NCBI GenBank assembly: GCA_964342355.1
Contig: CAYFFG010000007.1
Location: 62,001-126,000, forward strand
Direction: 5' to 3'
Length of the DNA stretch: 64,000 nucleotides
Source of the DNA: Hirschia sp964342355
Lineage (GTDB): Bacteria; Pseudomonadota; Alphaproteobacteria; Caulobacterales; Hyphomonadaceae
Below, in pieces: positions 17,718 through 26,629 of this stretch. Positions within the stretch are counted from its first letter, which is position 1, and every line of letters begins with the position of its first letter. The position numbers were made by a program, and so were the translations under genes. The notes beneath the pieces were generated by a model. It was not told the origin of the DNA and did no database searches. It worked only from the letters and a program-made list of their open reading frames with translations.

Positions 17718-18365
17718 GTGAGCGCGCTTGATCCATTCCGATCCGCCCGGTTGGTGCTGGAATTGCGCCAATCAGGCGTGACAGACGCAGCGGTTTTGAC
17801 GGCGGTTGAAAAAACGCCGCGGGAATTGTTCGTCCCATATGAATATCGTGAGCTTGCATATGATAATGTCGAAGTTCCCATAGACTGTGGGCAGGAGTTA
17901 ACACGTCCTGTCATGGTCGGCATGATGGTTCAGGCGCTTAAGCTAAAGCCATCTCATCGGGTTTTAGAAGTTGGCGCAGGCGTAGGGTACCAAGCGACCA
18001 TTCTCTCAAAGCTTTCTGGAATGGTTTATTCAATTGATCGATTTAAAACATTAGTTGAAACGGCTCGTACCACTATTCGCGCACTTGAAATCAGCAATAT
18101 TGACATTCGTCAGGGGGATGGTTTGCACGGGCTGAAGTCTGAAAGTCCGTTTGATCGCATAATCTTAGCTGGGGCTATATCTGCGGTGCCTGACGCGCTT
18201 TTAGGGCAGTTGGCTCCGATGGGAATACTCGTTGCGCCTGTTGAGGTGGGAGAAACCCAGCAAGTGCGCGTTTACACACGCGACGAAAATAATGTCATCA
18301 TTCATCGCGTGTTAGCGCCTTCTAAGTTTTTACCGTTGATAAGTGGAGAGGCACGGGAGCTTTAA
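17718..18365 (+). CDS. pcm: protein-L-isoaspartate O-methyltransferase
   Basis: A 215-residue SAM-dependent enzyme that repairs isoaspartyl residues in damaged proteins. Family features are RELFVPYEYRELAYDN, the active-site region DCGQELTRPVMVGMM (usually IGxGQTIS in relatives) and SAM-binding motif I VLEVGAGVGYQ. The start is a GTG at 17718 with AAAGAG upstream. It follows surE closely and precedes a LysM/LytM lipoprotein, the same order (surE-pcm-nlpD) known from enterobacteria. Confidence 0.92.
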   Translation: MSALDPFRSARLVLELRQSGVTDAAVLTAVEKTPRELFVPYEYRELAYDNVEVPIDCGQELTRPVMVGMMVQALKLKPSHRVLEVGAGVGYQATILSKLSGMVYSIDRFKTLVETARTTIRALEISNIDIRQGDGLHGLKSESPFDRIILAGAISAVPDALLGQLAPMGILVAPVEVGETQQVRVYTRDENNVIIHRVLAPSKFLPLISGEAREL

Positions 18366-18370
18366 CCAAC

Positions 18371-18403
18371 GGGAGGCGTGAAACTAGTCTTTCACGCAGA
18401 ATG
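18371..18403 (+). promoter_or_regulatory. ribosome site separated from ATG by a hairpin
   Basis: GGGAGG at 18371-18376 is the only good Shine-Dalgarno site for the next gene but lies 24 bases from the ATG at 18401. Between them GCGTGAAA (18376-18383) and TTTCACGC (18390-18397) form a perfect eight-pair stem with a six-base loop. Folding would bring the site within about four bases of the start. There is no T-run, so it is not an ordinary terminator for pcm. Confidence 0.5.
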
Positions 18404-19651
18404 CGAATGGCCAAAAACGAGGCTGACACATCCACACGCATTTTAATGCTCACAGCCACCGCGCTGACTGCGACGGGGTGTTCTGCAGGGACGGTTTTGA
18501 ATAGCGGTAATGGGTTGCCAGGACCGGAAAGAGGCGCCGCGCCTGTCGAATATCGGACGGCTTCTGTCTATGACACGAATGAATATGCTGAAGATGGTTC
18601 AACTGTTTCGTATGGAAACACAGCGCGCCGGCGAGAGGATTTCGAGCGTGAATATGCCTCGACTGTGCGGGATTTACCGGGGGCGGGCTCTTCAGAATAC
18701 CATAGGCAACAATATGAGCTGCGCCAGCAAACGCCAGATGTTGACCCATTCTCCGAAGATGCGTTTGAGTTGGCTGGCTCAGCTTATGCGCCAGCGCGGC
18801 AGCAATCAGCTTCAGTTGTCATTGATCCGTCACGCGGAGAGGCTGTTCCAGTATTGCCTGGCGATACGCTTTTCAGGCTGTCAGAACGGCACAGGGTTGC
18901 TTTGCGTGCGTTGATTGATGTCAACAATTTAGAGCCGCCATTTGCAGTCTCCGTTGGAGAGACGCTCTATTTGCCGCCGCCGAATGTCCATGTGGTTGAG
19001 CCTGGCGAGACTATTTATGCAATCTCCCGACGCTATAATGTGGATACGCGATCTTTGGCTAATATGAACCAATTGCCTAAGCCGTGGACGATATATCCAG
19101 GAGACAAGGTTGTTCTGCCGGCGTTGGCGCGCGATACACTTGGTGGTGTTGAGGTGGTGCAAACGAAAGGTCATGTCGAGACAGCAGGTTCTGGCCGATT
19201 TGATCACACAAGCGCATCAGCAGCCAAACCTAATTTGAGACCTATCGAATATGCTCAGGAATTAGATGGGTTCATTTGGCCGTTGCAAGGCCATGTTCTG
19301 GCCTCATATGGACCACTGGCGTCTGGGCGGCGCAATGACGGGCTCAATATTTCCGCAACGCATGGCGCACCTTTTGTAGCGGTTGCCGGCGGTCAAGTCG
19401 TCTATGCCAGTGACGAATTGCCGGGTTTTGGCAATATGGTTCTTGTTAGCCACAATGAGGGCTGGGTGAGCGCCTACGCACACGCCGACAGTCTGGATGT
19501 GAAAGAAGGTGATATCGTCCGGCAAGGGCAAACATTGGGTCGTGTCGGCGAAACCGGATCAGTTGGAACGCCTCAACTTCATTTTCAGTTGCGCCAGGGA
19601 AAATCCCCCGTTGATCCCAATCTTCACCTTAAAGATGTGCGCGGCGCGTAA
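18401..19651 (+). CDS. nlpD: LysM and degenerate LytM (M23) lipoprotein, NlpD-like
   Basis: A 416-residue envelope protein. A signal peptide leads to a probable lipidated Cys27 (TATGC). A disordered region follows, then two LysM peptidoglycan-binding modules (about 148-192 and 195-240) and a C-terminal M23/LytM domain (about 288-412). Zinc-enzyme residues are replaced: the usual HxGxD reads NDGLN (Asn312, Asn316) and the HxH reads QLH (Gln392). The domain is therefore unlikely to cut peptidoglycan and more likely activates an amidase, as known for NlpD/EnvC-type factors. Location after surE-pcm supports the NlpD name; Caulobacter DipM-type factors are the alternative comparison. Confidence 0.85.
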   Translation: MRMAKNEADTSTRILMLTATALTATGCSAGTVLNSGNGLPGPERGAAPVEYRTASVYDTNEYAEDGSTVSYGNTARRREDFEREYASTVRDLPGAGSSEYHRQQYELRQQTPDVDPFSEDAFELAGSAYAPARQQSASVVIDPSRGEAVPVLPGDTLFRLSERHRVALRALIDVNNLEPPFAVSVGETLYLPPPNVHVVEPGETIYAISRRYNVDTRSLANMNQLPKPWTIYPGDKVVLPALARDTLGGVEVVQTKGHVETAGSGRFDHTSASAAKPNLRPIEYAQELDGFIWPLQGHVLASYGPLASGRRNDGLNISATHGAPFVAVAGGQVVYASDELPGFGNMVLVSHNEGWVSAYAHADSLDVKEGDIVRQGQTLGRVGETGSVGTPQLHFQLRQGKSPVDPNLHLKDVRGA

Positions 19652-19679
19652 AAAAGCTGATTACAGTGGTGAAATTGAA

Positions 19680-19712
19680 TATCCTTTCGCAACACATACG
19701 TTGCAAAGGATA
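19680..19712. repeat. 13-bp inverted repeat between nlpD-like gene and yajC
   Basis: TATCCTTT-C-GCAAC and GTTGC-AAAGGATA pair with a single bulged C around a six-base loop (ACATAC). It lies 28 bases after the nlpD stop and about 90 before yajC. No T-run follows, so it may be a protective mRNA hairpin or an operator rather than a rho-independent terminator. Confidence 0.55.
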
Positions 19713-19803
19713 GGTCGCTGGTTATAGTCCGCGCCTTCGGTGCTTCATTTCACGGATTCTGTGATAGTGGAGCGCGCAAGGAATTCTTTGTACGAGGCGC
19801 TTT

Positions 19804-20154
19804 ATGCTTTTATCGCTCATCTATCAGGCCAACACAGGCGCAGGCGCGACTGGCGGCGGTTTTAACCCGATCGAGTTTTTGCCGTTTGTCGCAATTCTTG
19901 TGATCTTCTACTTTTTGCTGATCCGCCCACAACAAAAGCGTCAGAAAGAACACCAGGAAATGCTGGCCGCTTTGAAAAAAGGCGACTCTGTCGTCACGTC
20001 TGGCGGTATCATTGGAAAAATCAGCCGTATTGATGACGGTGAGATTACACTGGATGCCGGTGAGGGCGTTAAGCTGCGTCTGCTACGCTCCATGATCGTT
20101 GATGTTCGTGGCAAAGGCGCTCCGGTTGCCGCCAACGACACAAAATCCAGCTAG
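19804..20154 (+). CDS. yajC: preprotein translocase subunit YajC
   Basis: A 116-residue single-pass protein of the SecDF-YajC complex that supports Sec export and YidC. The hydrophobic helix is about 22-40 (FLPFVAILVIFYFLLIRPQQ) ending in the family RPQQKRQKEHQEML motif. The cytoplasmic part VVTSGGIIGKISRID is typical. It starts the yajC-secD-secF run, 22 bases before secD. Confidence 0.95.
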   Translation: MLLSLIYQANTGAGATGGGFNPIEFLPFVAILVIFYFLLIRPQQKRQKEHQEMLAALKKGDSVVTSGGIIGKISRIDDGEITLDAGEGVKLRLLRSMIVDVRGKGAPVAANDTKSS

Positions 20155-20176
20155 ATAACACAAAGACGGTTTCGTC

Positions 20177-21754
20177 ATGTTGCAATTTCCAATCTGGAAG
20201 CGCGTTTTGGTGTTGGGCACAGTGTTGCTCGGACTATGGCTTTGTCTTCCAAATATTGTGGGGACGAGTATTCCCGGTCTTCCATCGGGAACAGTCAAAC
20301 TCGGCCTTGACCTGAAGGGCGGCTCTTATCTCCTTTTGGAAGTCGATCCTGAAGAATTGCAGCAGAATCGGTTACGTGAACTTTCCCGTGACGTGCAACG
20401 CGAACTGATTAAACGCCCCAACAATGTTCAGTTCCGCAATCGTGAGGTTGCAAATAACTCTGTACGCTTTCGGGTTGTGAACGATGACCAGTTAGATGAG
20501 GCCTTAAAGCGGGTCAGGGCCTTATCTACGCCAGTTGGCGGCTTTGGCGGACCACAAAGCCTCAACGTTTCGGTCAACAACAACGTCGTGACTGTTGCGT
20601 TTTCCAGCGCCAAGTTAGAAGACTTGGAAAAAGAAGCGCTGCTAGATTCAATTGAAGTCGTCCGCCGCCGTGTGGACAGCTCAGGTACGACAGACCCAAG
20701 TATTCAGCAGCAGGGATCAAACCGCATTGTTCTGGAAGTTCCAGGTTTGGACGATCCGACGGAATTGATCGACATCATTCAGCGTGCTGGTGTGATGACG
20801 ATTAATCTGGTGGATGAGACAGCAGAAGCGTCGCAATACCAGCTCGATGTGCCGCGTTTGGGCAAGATCAAGCGCGGGGACGCGTTTACGCCTGAAGAGT
20901 ATGTGCTTTTTGAAGACCCTATTCTGACCGGATCAGATTTTGCGACAGCCAGCCAGGGGTTTGACGAGAGTAACAGGCCACAAATTAACTTCACCCTGAA
21001 TACGCGCGGCGCAAGGGTGTTTGGTGATTTCACTGCCAATAATGTTGGGCGCACATTCGCTATCGTTTTGGATGGACAAGTCGTCTCTGCGGCTTCAGTT
21101 CGAACACCCATTTTGAACGGTTCAGGCCGTATCACAGGTAGCTTTACTGTTCAGGAAGCCAACGCGATTGCTGTTGTGTTAAGAGCGGGCGAGCTTCCTG
21201 CAAAGCTACAAGTCGTTGAACAGCGTGTTGTTGGCGCTGGATTGGGGGAAGATTCGATTCAAGCGGGCACACGGGCTTCGATCATCGGTCTTGTATTGGT
21301 CGCTGTGTTTATGATCCTTGCATACGGTTTATGGGGCGGATTTGCTGTTGTATCGCTTGGCGCCAACATCATGTTGATTATGGGTGCATTATCCGGATTG
21401 GGCGCAACGCTGACTTTGCCAGGTATTGCGGGGATCATCCTTACCATCGGTATGGCAGTGGACGCGAACGTTCTAGTGTTCGAGCGGATACGTGAAGAGC
21501 ATCGCAATGGGCGATCGACGGTGACATCGATTGATATCGGCTACAAACAGGCGACATCGACTATTTTTGACGCCAACATTACGACATTGCTCGCAGCCGC
21601 GATGTTGTATTTGCTAGGGTCAGGGCCTGTTAAAGGCTTCGCGGTCACCCTTGCAATTGGTGTGTTTACATCGGTGTTCACCGCCTTCGTACTCACACGC
21701 ATGTTCATGGCAGATTGGTTGCGTCTTGCACGCCCCAAAAAGCTGCCGGTTTAG
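20177..21754 (+). CDS. secD: protein translocase subunit SecD
   Basis: A 525-residue RND-superfamily subunit that uses proton motive force to finish protein export. After the first transmembrane helix comes the D1 motif LGLDLKGGSYLLLEVD. A large periplasmic domain follows, then five more helices with GMAVDANVLVFERIREE. Length is standard for alphaproteobacteria, without fusion to SecF. It is followed by secF after 15 bases. Confidence 0.96.
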   Translation: MLQFPIWKRVLVLGTVLLGLWLCLPNIVGTSIPGLPSGTVKLGLDLKGGSYLLLEVDPEELQQNRLRELSRDVQRELIKRPNNVQFRNREVANNSVRFRVVNDDQLDEALKRVRALSTPVGGFGGPQSLNVSVNNNVVTVAFSSAKLEDLEKEALLDSIEVVRRRVDSSGTTDPSIQQQGSNRIVLEVPGLDDPTELIDIIQRAGVMTINLVDETAEASQYQLDVPRLGKIKRGDAFTPEEYVLFEDPILTGSDFATASQGFDESNRPQINFTLNTRGARVFGDFTANNVGRTFAIVLDGQVVSAASVRTPILNGSGRITGSFTVQEANAIAVVLRAGELPAKLQVVEQRVVGAGLGEDSIQAGTRASIIGLVLVAVFMILAYGLWGGFAVVSLGANIMLIMGALSGLGATLTLPGIAGIILTIGMAVDANVLVFERIREEHRNGRSTVTSIDIGYKQATSTIFDANITTLLAAAMLYLLGSGPVKGFAVTLAIGVFTSVFTAFVLTRMFMADWLRLARPKKLPV

Positions 21755-21769
21755 GAAGGAGTTGCGATT

Positions 21770-22768
21770 ATGCTTTTGAAATACCTTCCAGACGAACCAA
21801 CATTAAAATTCATGAAACTGCGTATGGGAGCGTTTGCTCTTTCGGCTGTCATGTTGTTGGCGTCAATCGCTTTAGTGGCTGTCCGCGGACTGAATTTCGG
21901 TATCGATTTTCAGGGCGGAGTGGTTGTCGAGATTGAAACAGCTGCGCCAACGGACGTTGCAACGGTTCGTAATTCTCTTGGAGATCTGAACTTAGGTGGC
22001 GTGCAGGTTGTTGAAATCAATGACGCTGTCCTTGACGCTACAAGCGCAGGTCGAACCTACATGATCCGCACAGAGGGTGCGCAAGAGGAAGGTGATGAAG
22101 CTGAAGCTGCCGTTCAGGAAACGACCAATCAGATACTGAACTCGCTTAAAGCCGAGTTTGGGGAGATTGAAGTCCGCCGGAATGAGGCAGTGGGTCCAAA
22201 GGTATCCGGAGAACTCTTGCAAGCGGGACTTCTGGCGCTCGCAATCGCTTTAGCATTGATGCTTGCTTATATCGCATTCCGATTCCAGTGGCAGTTTGCC
22301 ATCGGCGCGGTTTTGGCACTGGTGCACGACGTGGCGCTGACGTTTGGCATGTTTGCGTTGACGCAATTTGAGTTCAACTTAACGACCATTGCGGCGCTTT
22401 TGACGATCGTTGGTTACTCAATGAACGACACGGTGGTGGTTTATGACCGCGTTCGGGAAGAGCTGCGTCGTTACAAGAAACTGTCGATCAGTGATGTGAT
22501 TGATCTTGCGATCAACAGAACGCTCTCTCGTACTTTGCTAACGTCTGGAACAACGCTTTTGGCGCTAATATCTATTTTCGTCCTTGGTGGAGAAGTGCTC
22601 AGAGGTTTCTCTTTCGCGATGATCTGGGGTGTTGTGATCGGGACGTACTCGTCTGTGTTTATTGCATCCGCTCTACTCCTACACACAGGCGTGCGCCGTG
22701 GCATGAGCATGGGGGGGGACGAGGGCGAAAAGAAAGCGTCAAACCACCCACATGGTGCGCAGGTCTAA
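21770..22768 (+). CDS. secF: protein translocase subunit SecF
   Basis: A 332-residue partner of SecD with six helices. The FGIDFQGGVVVEIE motif after helix 1 and GYSMNDTVVVYDRVREELR in the second half are diagnostic. GGAAGGAG is well placed before the ATG. The operon ends at a strong bidirectional hairpin after the stop. Confidence 0.96.
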   Translation: MLLKYLPDEPTLKFMKLRMGAFALSAVMLLASIALVAVRGLNFGIDFQGGVVVEIETAAPTDVATVRNSLGDLNLGGVQVVEINDAVLDATSAGRTYMIRTEGAQEEGDEAEAAVQETTNQILNSLKAEFGEIEVRRNEAVGPKVSGELLQAGLLALAIALALMLAYIAFRFQWQFAIGAVLALVHDVALTFGMFALTQFEFNLTTIAALLTIVGYSMNDTVVVYDRVREELRRYKKLSISDVIDLAINRTLSRTLLTSGTTLLALISIFVLGGEVLRGFSFAMIWGVVIGTYSSVFIASALLLHTGVRRGMSMGGDEGEKKASNHPHGAQV

Positions 22769-22799
22769 TAGCGATCAACCACGCTTTAGTTGGAATAAA

Positions 22800-22829
22800 A
22801 AAAGGCCGCTTCTGTTGAGGCGGCCTTTT
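22800..22829. terminator. bidirectional terminator between secF and sodB
   Basis: AAAAGGCCGC and GCGGCCTTTT form a ten-pair stem around a ten-base loop, giving a T-run on each strand. It serves the convergent secF and superoxide dismutase genes. Confidence 0.88.
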
Positions 22830-22849
22830 CCATTTAATTTGTGGCGCGC

Positions 22850-23440
22850 TTAAGCAACGTCAGCCAGGTTCTGGTTCACAAAGTCCCAGTTCACTAACTC
22901 GTTGAGGAATGTCTCAATATATTTTGGACGCGCGTTTTGGAAGTCCAGGTAGTATGCGTGTTCCCAAACATCCATGGTAAGAAGCGGTGTGACACCGTCT
23001 TCAGTCAGTGGTGTTTCAGCGTTTGGCGTTTTGCGCACTTCCAGTTTGCCGCCTTTAAGCACAAGCCATGCCCAGCCAGACCCAAACTGAGTTGCGCCAG
23101 CAGCTGCAAATTCTTCTTTGAATTTGTCGAAAGAGCCGAAGTCTTCGTTGATTTTGTCAGCAATTGCGCCGGTTGGAGCGCCGCCGCCAGCTGGTTTCAT
23201 TGAATGCCAGAAGAATGTGTGGTTCCACACCTGCGCAGCGTTGTTAAAAACGCCGCCGTCAGATGATTTGATCACTTCTTCGAGGGATTTGCCAGCAAAG
23301 TCAGTGCCGTCAATCATCTTGTTCAGATTGTCGACATATGCCTTGTGGTGCTTGGCATAGTGGAAGCTGAAAGTCTTGGCCGACATGTGCGGCTCCAGCG
23401 CGTCGTCAGCATATGGAAGCGGTGGAAGTTCAAAAGCCAT
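22850..23440 (-). CDS. sodB: superoxide dismutase, Fe type
   Basis: A 196-residue cytoplasmic enzyme that dismutes superoxide. Metal ligands fall in FHYAKHH (His27), NHTFFWHSM, and DVWEHAYYLDF (the Asp and His of the third motif). The segment AAAGATQFGSGWAWLV and the overall length fit the iron class more than manganese, though metal choice is not certain from sequence. GGGGA lies before the ATG. It is transcribed toward secF and ends at the shared terminator. Confidence 0.93.
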   Translation of the reverse strand: MAFELPPLPYADDALEPHMSAKTFSFHYAKHHKAYVDNLNKMIDGTDFAGKSLEEVIKSSDGGVFNNAAQVWNHTFFWHSMKPAGGGAPTGAIADKINEDFGSFDKFKEEFAAAGATQFGSGWAWLVLKGGKLEVRKTPNAETPLTEDGVTPLLTMDVWEHAYYLDFQNARPKYIETFLNELVNWDFVNQNLADVA

Positions 23441-23508
23441 TTTTCATGGTCCCCTTTTTTTGCGTAGCTGGTTAAAACACCTAATACGTTAGTCACATAT
23501 ATGGTTGC

Positions 23509-24198
23509 ATGAGCGATATCCCCAACCCTAAAATTAGTGCGGATTTAAAGGAATTATCCGCACGCGTCCGCCGTCAAGACGAAGACCGCTGGCTGGCGAG
23601 CCGATATGCCGCACCTGATGTTATGGATCGCGTGATCATCACGCTCGCATTCATTATCGAAATGGAGCGGACTTTGACAATGTCTGAACCCATGATTGGT
23701 CGAATCAGGGTGCAATGGTGGCGTGAAGCGCTGGATGAAATCTTTGATCAAGAAAAAGATGTGCGCGCACATGAGCTGACGCTAGCGATAGCGGATAGAT
23801 TGTCTGATCGGCCCGACCTAAAAGAGCAGTTCGAAAAGACGATGACCGCGTATGAAGATGTGCTGGACGGTGCTGAAAATGCGGAATACCCGCCGCGAAT
23901 AGAAACGGGCGCTCAAACAGCGAATCTAGTTGCTAAAGTTATTGATCGCGACAGTCCAGCTGATGAAATAGAAGCAGTTGCACAATGTGGGCGCGCTTAT
24001 GTGTCGGCTCGAATGGGATCACCATGCGCTGCGCCACGAATTAAGCTTGCGAAAACAGCATTTCGGACGGTGTCATCAGATTTTATGGCCGCAATCGCCC
24101 ATGCGGCGCTGTCCGACACCTACGTCCAATCTCCAACTCCAGGACCACTATTGAAACGTTGGAAAATATTCAAAGCGGTCCTGACAGGAAAAATCTAA
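23509..24198 (+). CDS. squalene/phytoene synthase-family protein, NDUFAF6-like
   Basis: A 229-residue soluble protein with the all-helical trans-isoprenyl synthase fold. The segment IGRIRVQWWREALDEIF is the hallmark of the short phytoene-synthase-like group near secDF in alphaproteobacteria, related to the mitochondrial complex I assembly factor NDUFAF6. The aspartate-rich DxxxD motifs needed for prenyl diphosphate chemistry are not evident, so enzymatic synthesis of carotenoids or hopanoids is unlikely. The 3' end overlaps the convergent trmFO gene by four bases. The function in bacteria is inferred only. Confidence 0.72.
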   Translation: MSDIPNPKISADLKELSARVRRQDEDRWLASRYAAPDVMDRVIITLAFIIEMERTLTMSEPMIGRIRVQWWREALDEIFDQEKDVRAHELTLAIADRLSDRPDLKEQFEKTMTAYEDVLDGAENAEYPPRIETGAQTANLVAKVIDRDSPADEIEAVAQCGRAYVSARMGSPCAAPRIKLAKTAFRTVSSDFMAAIAHAALSDTYVQSPTPGPLLKRWKIFKAVLTGKI

Positions 24199-25607
24199 GT
24201 TGGCTCGACTGCTTGTTGAAAACACGTATTTTGCCAGCTCTTAAGGTCGCTGAGCGCGCGGGCGCTCATTGCGCGTTTTTTGGACCGGCTTTTTTCCTTA
24301 CCGCGATAGCGTTTGCCGGTTTCCGGGTTCACTTTCTCAAACTCGGCAATATCGGGGAACAGACCAAAATTTACATTCATTGGCTGGAATGTGCCGCCCG
24401 ATTCAAGGTGTCCGCCTGTGACATGGTGAATGAGGGCGCCCAGGGCTGTTGTAGCGGGTGGCGGCTCAATAGACTTTCCGAGCGCTTCCATCGCTGCAAA
24501 ACGGCCTGCGAGAAGGCCTGTGGCAGCGCTTTCCACGTAGCCTTCTACACCGGTAATCTGGCCCGCAAAGCGTAGCTGCGGACGCTGCTTGAGCTCAAGT
24601 TGTTCACCAAGAACTTTTGGCGAATTGATAAACGTGTTGCGGTGAATGCCGCCAAGACGGGCAAACTCAGCGTTTTCAAGTCCCGGTATCATGCGAAACA
24701 CATCTGTTTGAGCGCCGTGTTTGAGCTTGGTCTGAAAGCCAACCATGTTCCAGAGCGTGCCGAGCTTATTGTCCTGCCGCAGCTGTACGATTGCATGTGC
24801 TTTAATGTCTGGCTGATGTGGATTTGTCAGCCCGACGGGCTTCATTGGACCGTAGCGAAGTGTCTCAGGACCGCGTGAGGCCATGACTTCGATTGGCAAA
24901 CAGCCTTCAAAATAGGGCGTGTTTGCTTCCCATTCCTTGAACTCTGTCTTTGGCGCTTCACCAAGCGCATTCAGGAACGCCAAGTATTGTTCTTCACTCA
25001 TGGGACAATTGATATAGGCGGCAGTGTCGCCGCCCGGGCCGGGCTTGTCATAGCGTGACTGACGCCAAGCTTTGTCCATGTTTATGGAGTCAAAATAAAC
25101 AATTGGTGCGATAGCGTCGAAGAAAGATAGCTCATCTTCGCCGGTGAGCTCTTTGATCGCTTCAGCTAGGGAAGGCGAGGTCAACGGACCTGTTGCGATG
25201 ATGACGGAGCCCCAGTCTTCCGGAGGAATATTAGGAACTTCTTCGCGGCGTATTTCAACGAGCGGATGGGCTTCTAGTGCTTGTGTCACGCCTTGTGAAA
25301 AGGCGTCCCGATCAACTGCGAGTGCCGATCCGGCTGGAACCTGGTGTTTGTCGCCCTGGGAGATAATAAGGCCGTTACAGCGGCGCATTTCTTCATGTAA
25401 CAATCCGACGGCGTTGTTTTCAGCATCGTCTGAACGAAATGAGTTGGAACATACCAATTCCGCCAAGCCATCTGTGTGGTGGGCGTCTGTGCCGCGAACA
25501 GGGCGCATTTCATGCAAAACAACGGGTACGCCAAGATTTGCGGCCTGCCAGGCGGCTTCTGAACCGGCCATGCCGCCGCCGATAATGTGTATAGGAGATA
25601 GTGTCAT
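24195..25607 (-). CDS. trmFO: methylenetetrahydrofolate--tRNA-(uracil-5-)-methyltransferase
   Basis: A 470-residue flavoenzyme that makes ribothymidine 54 in the tRNA T-loop using methylene-THF and FADH2. The FAD-binding glycine motif is at the start (IIGGGMAGSEAAWQ). Other family segments are LHEMRPVRGTDAHHTDGLAELVCSNSFRS, GTLWNMVGFQTKLKHG and AGQITGVEGYVESAATGLL. Length is standard. The C-terminus has a basic stretch (KEKSRSKKR). Confidence 0.95.
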   Translation of the reverse strand: MTLSPIHIIGGGMAGSEAAWQAANLGVPVVLHEMRPVRGTDAHHTDGLAELVCSNSFRSDDAENNAVGLLHEEMRRCNGLIISQGDKHQVPAGSALAVDRDAFSQGVTQALEAHPLVEIRREEVPNIPPEDWGSVIIATGPLTSPSLAEAIKELTGEDELSFFDAIAPIVYFDSINMDKAWRQSRYDKPGPGGDTAAYINCPMSEEQYLAFLNALGEAPKTEFKEWEANTPYFEGCLPIEVMASRGPETLRYGPMKPVGLTNPHQPDIKAHAIVQLRQDNKLGTLWNMVGFQTKLKHGAQTDVFRMIPGLENAEFARLGGIHRNTFINSPKVLGEQLELKQRPQLRFAGQITGVEGYVESAATGLLAGRFAAMEALGKSIEPPPATTALGALIHHVTGGHLESGGTFQPMNVNFGLFPDIAEFEKVNPETGKRYRGKEKSRSKKRAMSARALSDLKSWQNTCFQQAVEPT

Positions 25608-25745
25608 GGCGCAGGTCTATAATCGCTCTCATCAATGCTTGAAAGCGATAGTGCTGAAATTCGCGAATAAACTCGCGCATCAGGCAATTGTGACAGGCCA
25701 TTCCGTGTGATTTAAAAGGGACGAATTTAATGGGGAATCAACGCT

Positions 25746-26627
25746 ATGAGCGACGTACTACCTGGAAAAGTGCCAATTCTGGAAAGCGCTGGCGTTGGGT
25801 TTAGCTATTTAAAGACCCATTGGGCGAAGTGGCTGCCTGCAATTGGTATTCTTTCCCTGATAGCGGGATGGCATGAGTGGCGAGTTTTGGGATCAACTTC
25901 GCTAAATTTTGTGAGCATTGGGACGTTTTGTGTATGGCAGCTCGTCAACATCATGATGGTGGCTGGGGTTTATCGAGATGCTCTTCGTAAGGAGTTTGCC
26001 GCTCCTCTCGGGCTTACTTTCGGCAGAGATGAAGTCAATCTCGTTGGTGTTTTCCTTTGTTTTTTCCTGATTTTTGGTGTTTCAGGTTTTTTCGTTGCAT
26101 TCATTTTAACGGCGGCATTGTTCGGGTTGGTGGCCAATGCGGGATTGGATCCAAGTTTGGCTGACAGCAACCCTGAAGAATTTTCCAGGCAATTGGTCGA
26201 AGCAATGGGAAGCGCCGGAGGTTTATTGGTTCTTCTGATCGGAATAACTGTATTATTTGCGTTTTTATTTACCTTGATACGATTGACGCTTGCGCACGTT
26301 GCCACTGTTGCGCGGGGCCGGATCCTTATTTTCCAAACCTGGGCTTGGACCAAAGGGAATTTCTGGAGAATTTTTGCGACACTTCTTCTAATCGGGTTAC
26401 CAATTGGGCTCATTGGAGGAATTGTTAGCAGTGTGCTTAACTCGATTATCCTGTCTGGTGCAGCAGAGGGCGGGCAGTCCGCAATAGTTTTGATTATCGC
26501 GGGTGCGGTTGCACACTTTCCGGAAGGCATTGCTTTGGTAGCGTGGACGGCGACAACCGCCCATCTCTACGTTGGTCTGCAGCAGAGTGACGATGAAAAT
26601 TCAGAAGGTCCGATAGCGCTAGACTAA
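25746..26627 (+). CDS. multi-pass membrane protein of unknown function
   Basis: A 293-residue protein with about six hydrophobic segments: near 28-42, 52-75, 100-130, 160-185, 215-240 and 245-270. The N-terminal stretch FSYLKTHWAKWLPAIGILSL resembles the YciC/DUF975-like membrane proteins only in outline. GGGGA lies before the ATG. It ends two bases before the convergent uvrA stop. No enzyme motif or conserved charged membrane residues point to a function. Confidence 0.65.
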   Translation: MSDVLPGKVPILESAGVGFSYLKTHWAKWLPAIGILSLIAGWHEWRVLGSTSLNFVSIGTFCVWQLVNIMMVAGVYRDALRKEFAAPLGLTFGRDEVNLVGVFLCFFLIFGVSGFFVAFILTAALFGLVANAGLDPSLADSNPEEFSRQLVEAMGSAGGLLVLLIGITVLFAFLFTLIRLTLAHVATVARGRILIFQTWAWTKGNFWRIFATLLLIGLPIGLIGGIVSSVLNSIILSGAAEGGQSAIVLIIAGAVAHFPEGIALVAWTATTAHLYVGLQQSDDENSEGPIALD

Positions 26628-26629
26628 AG

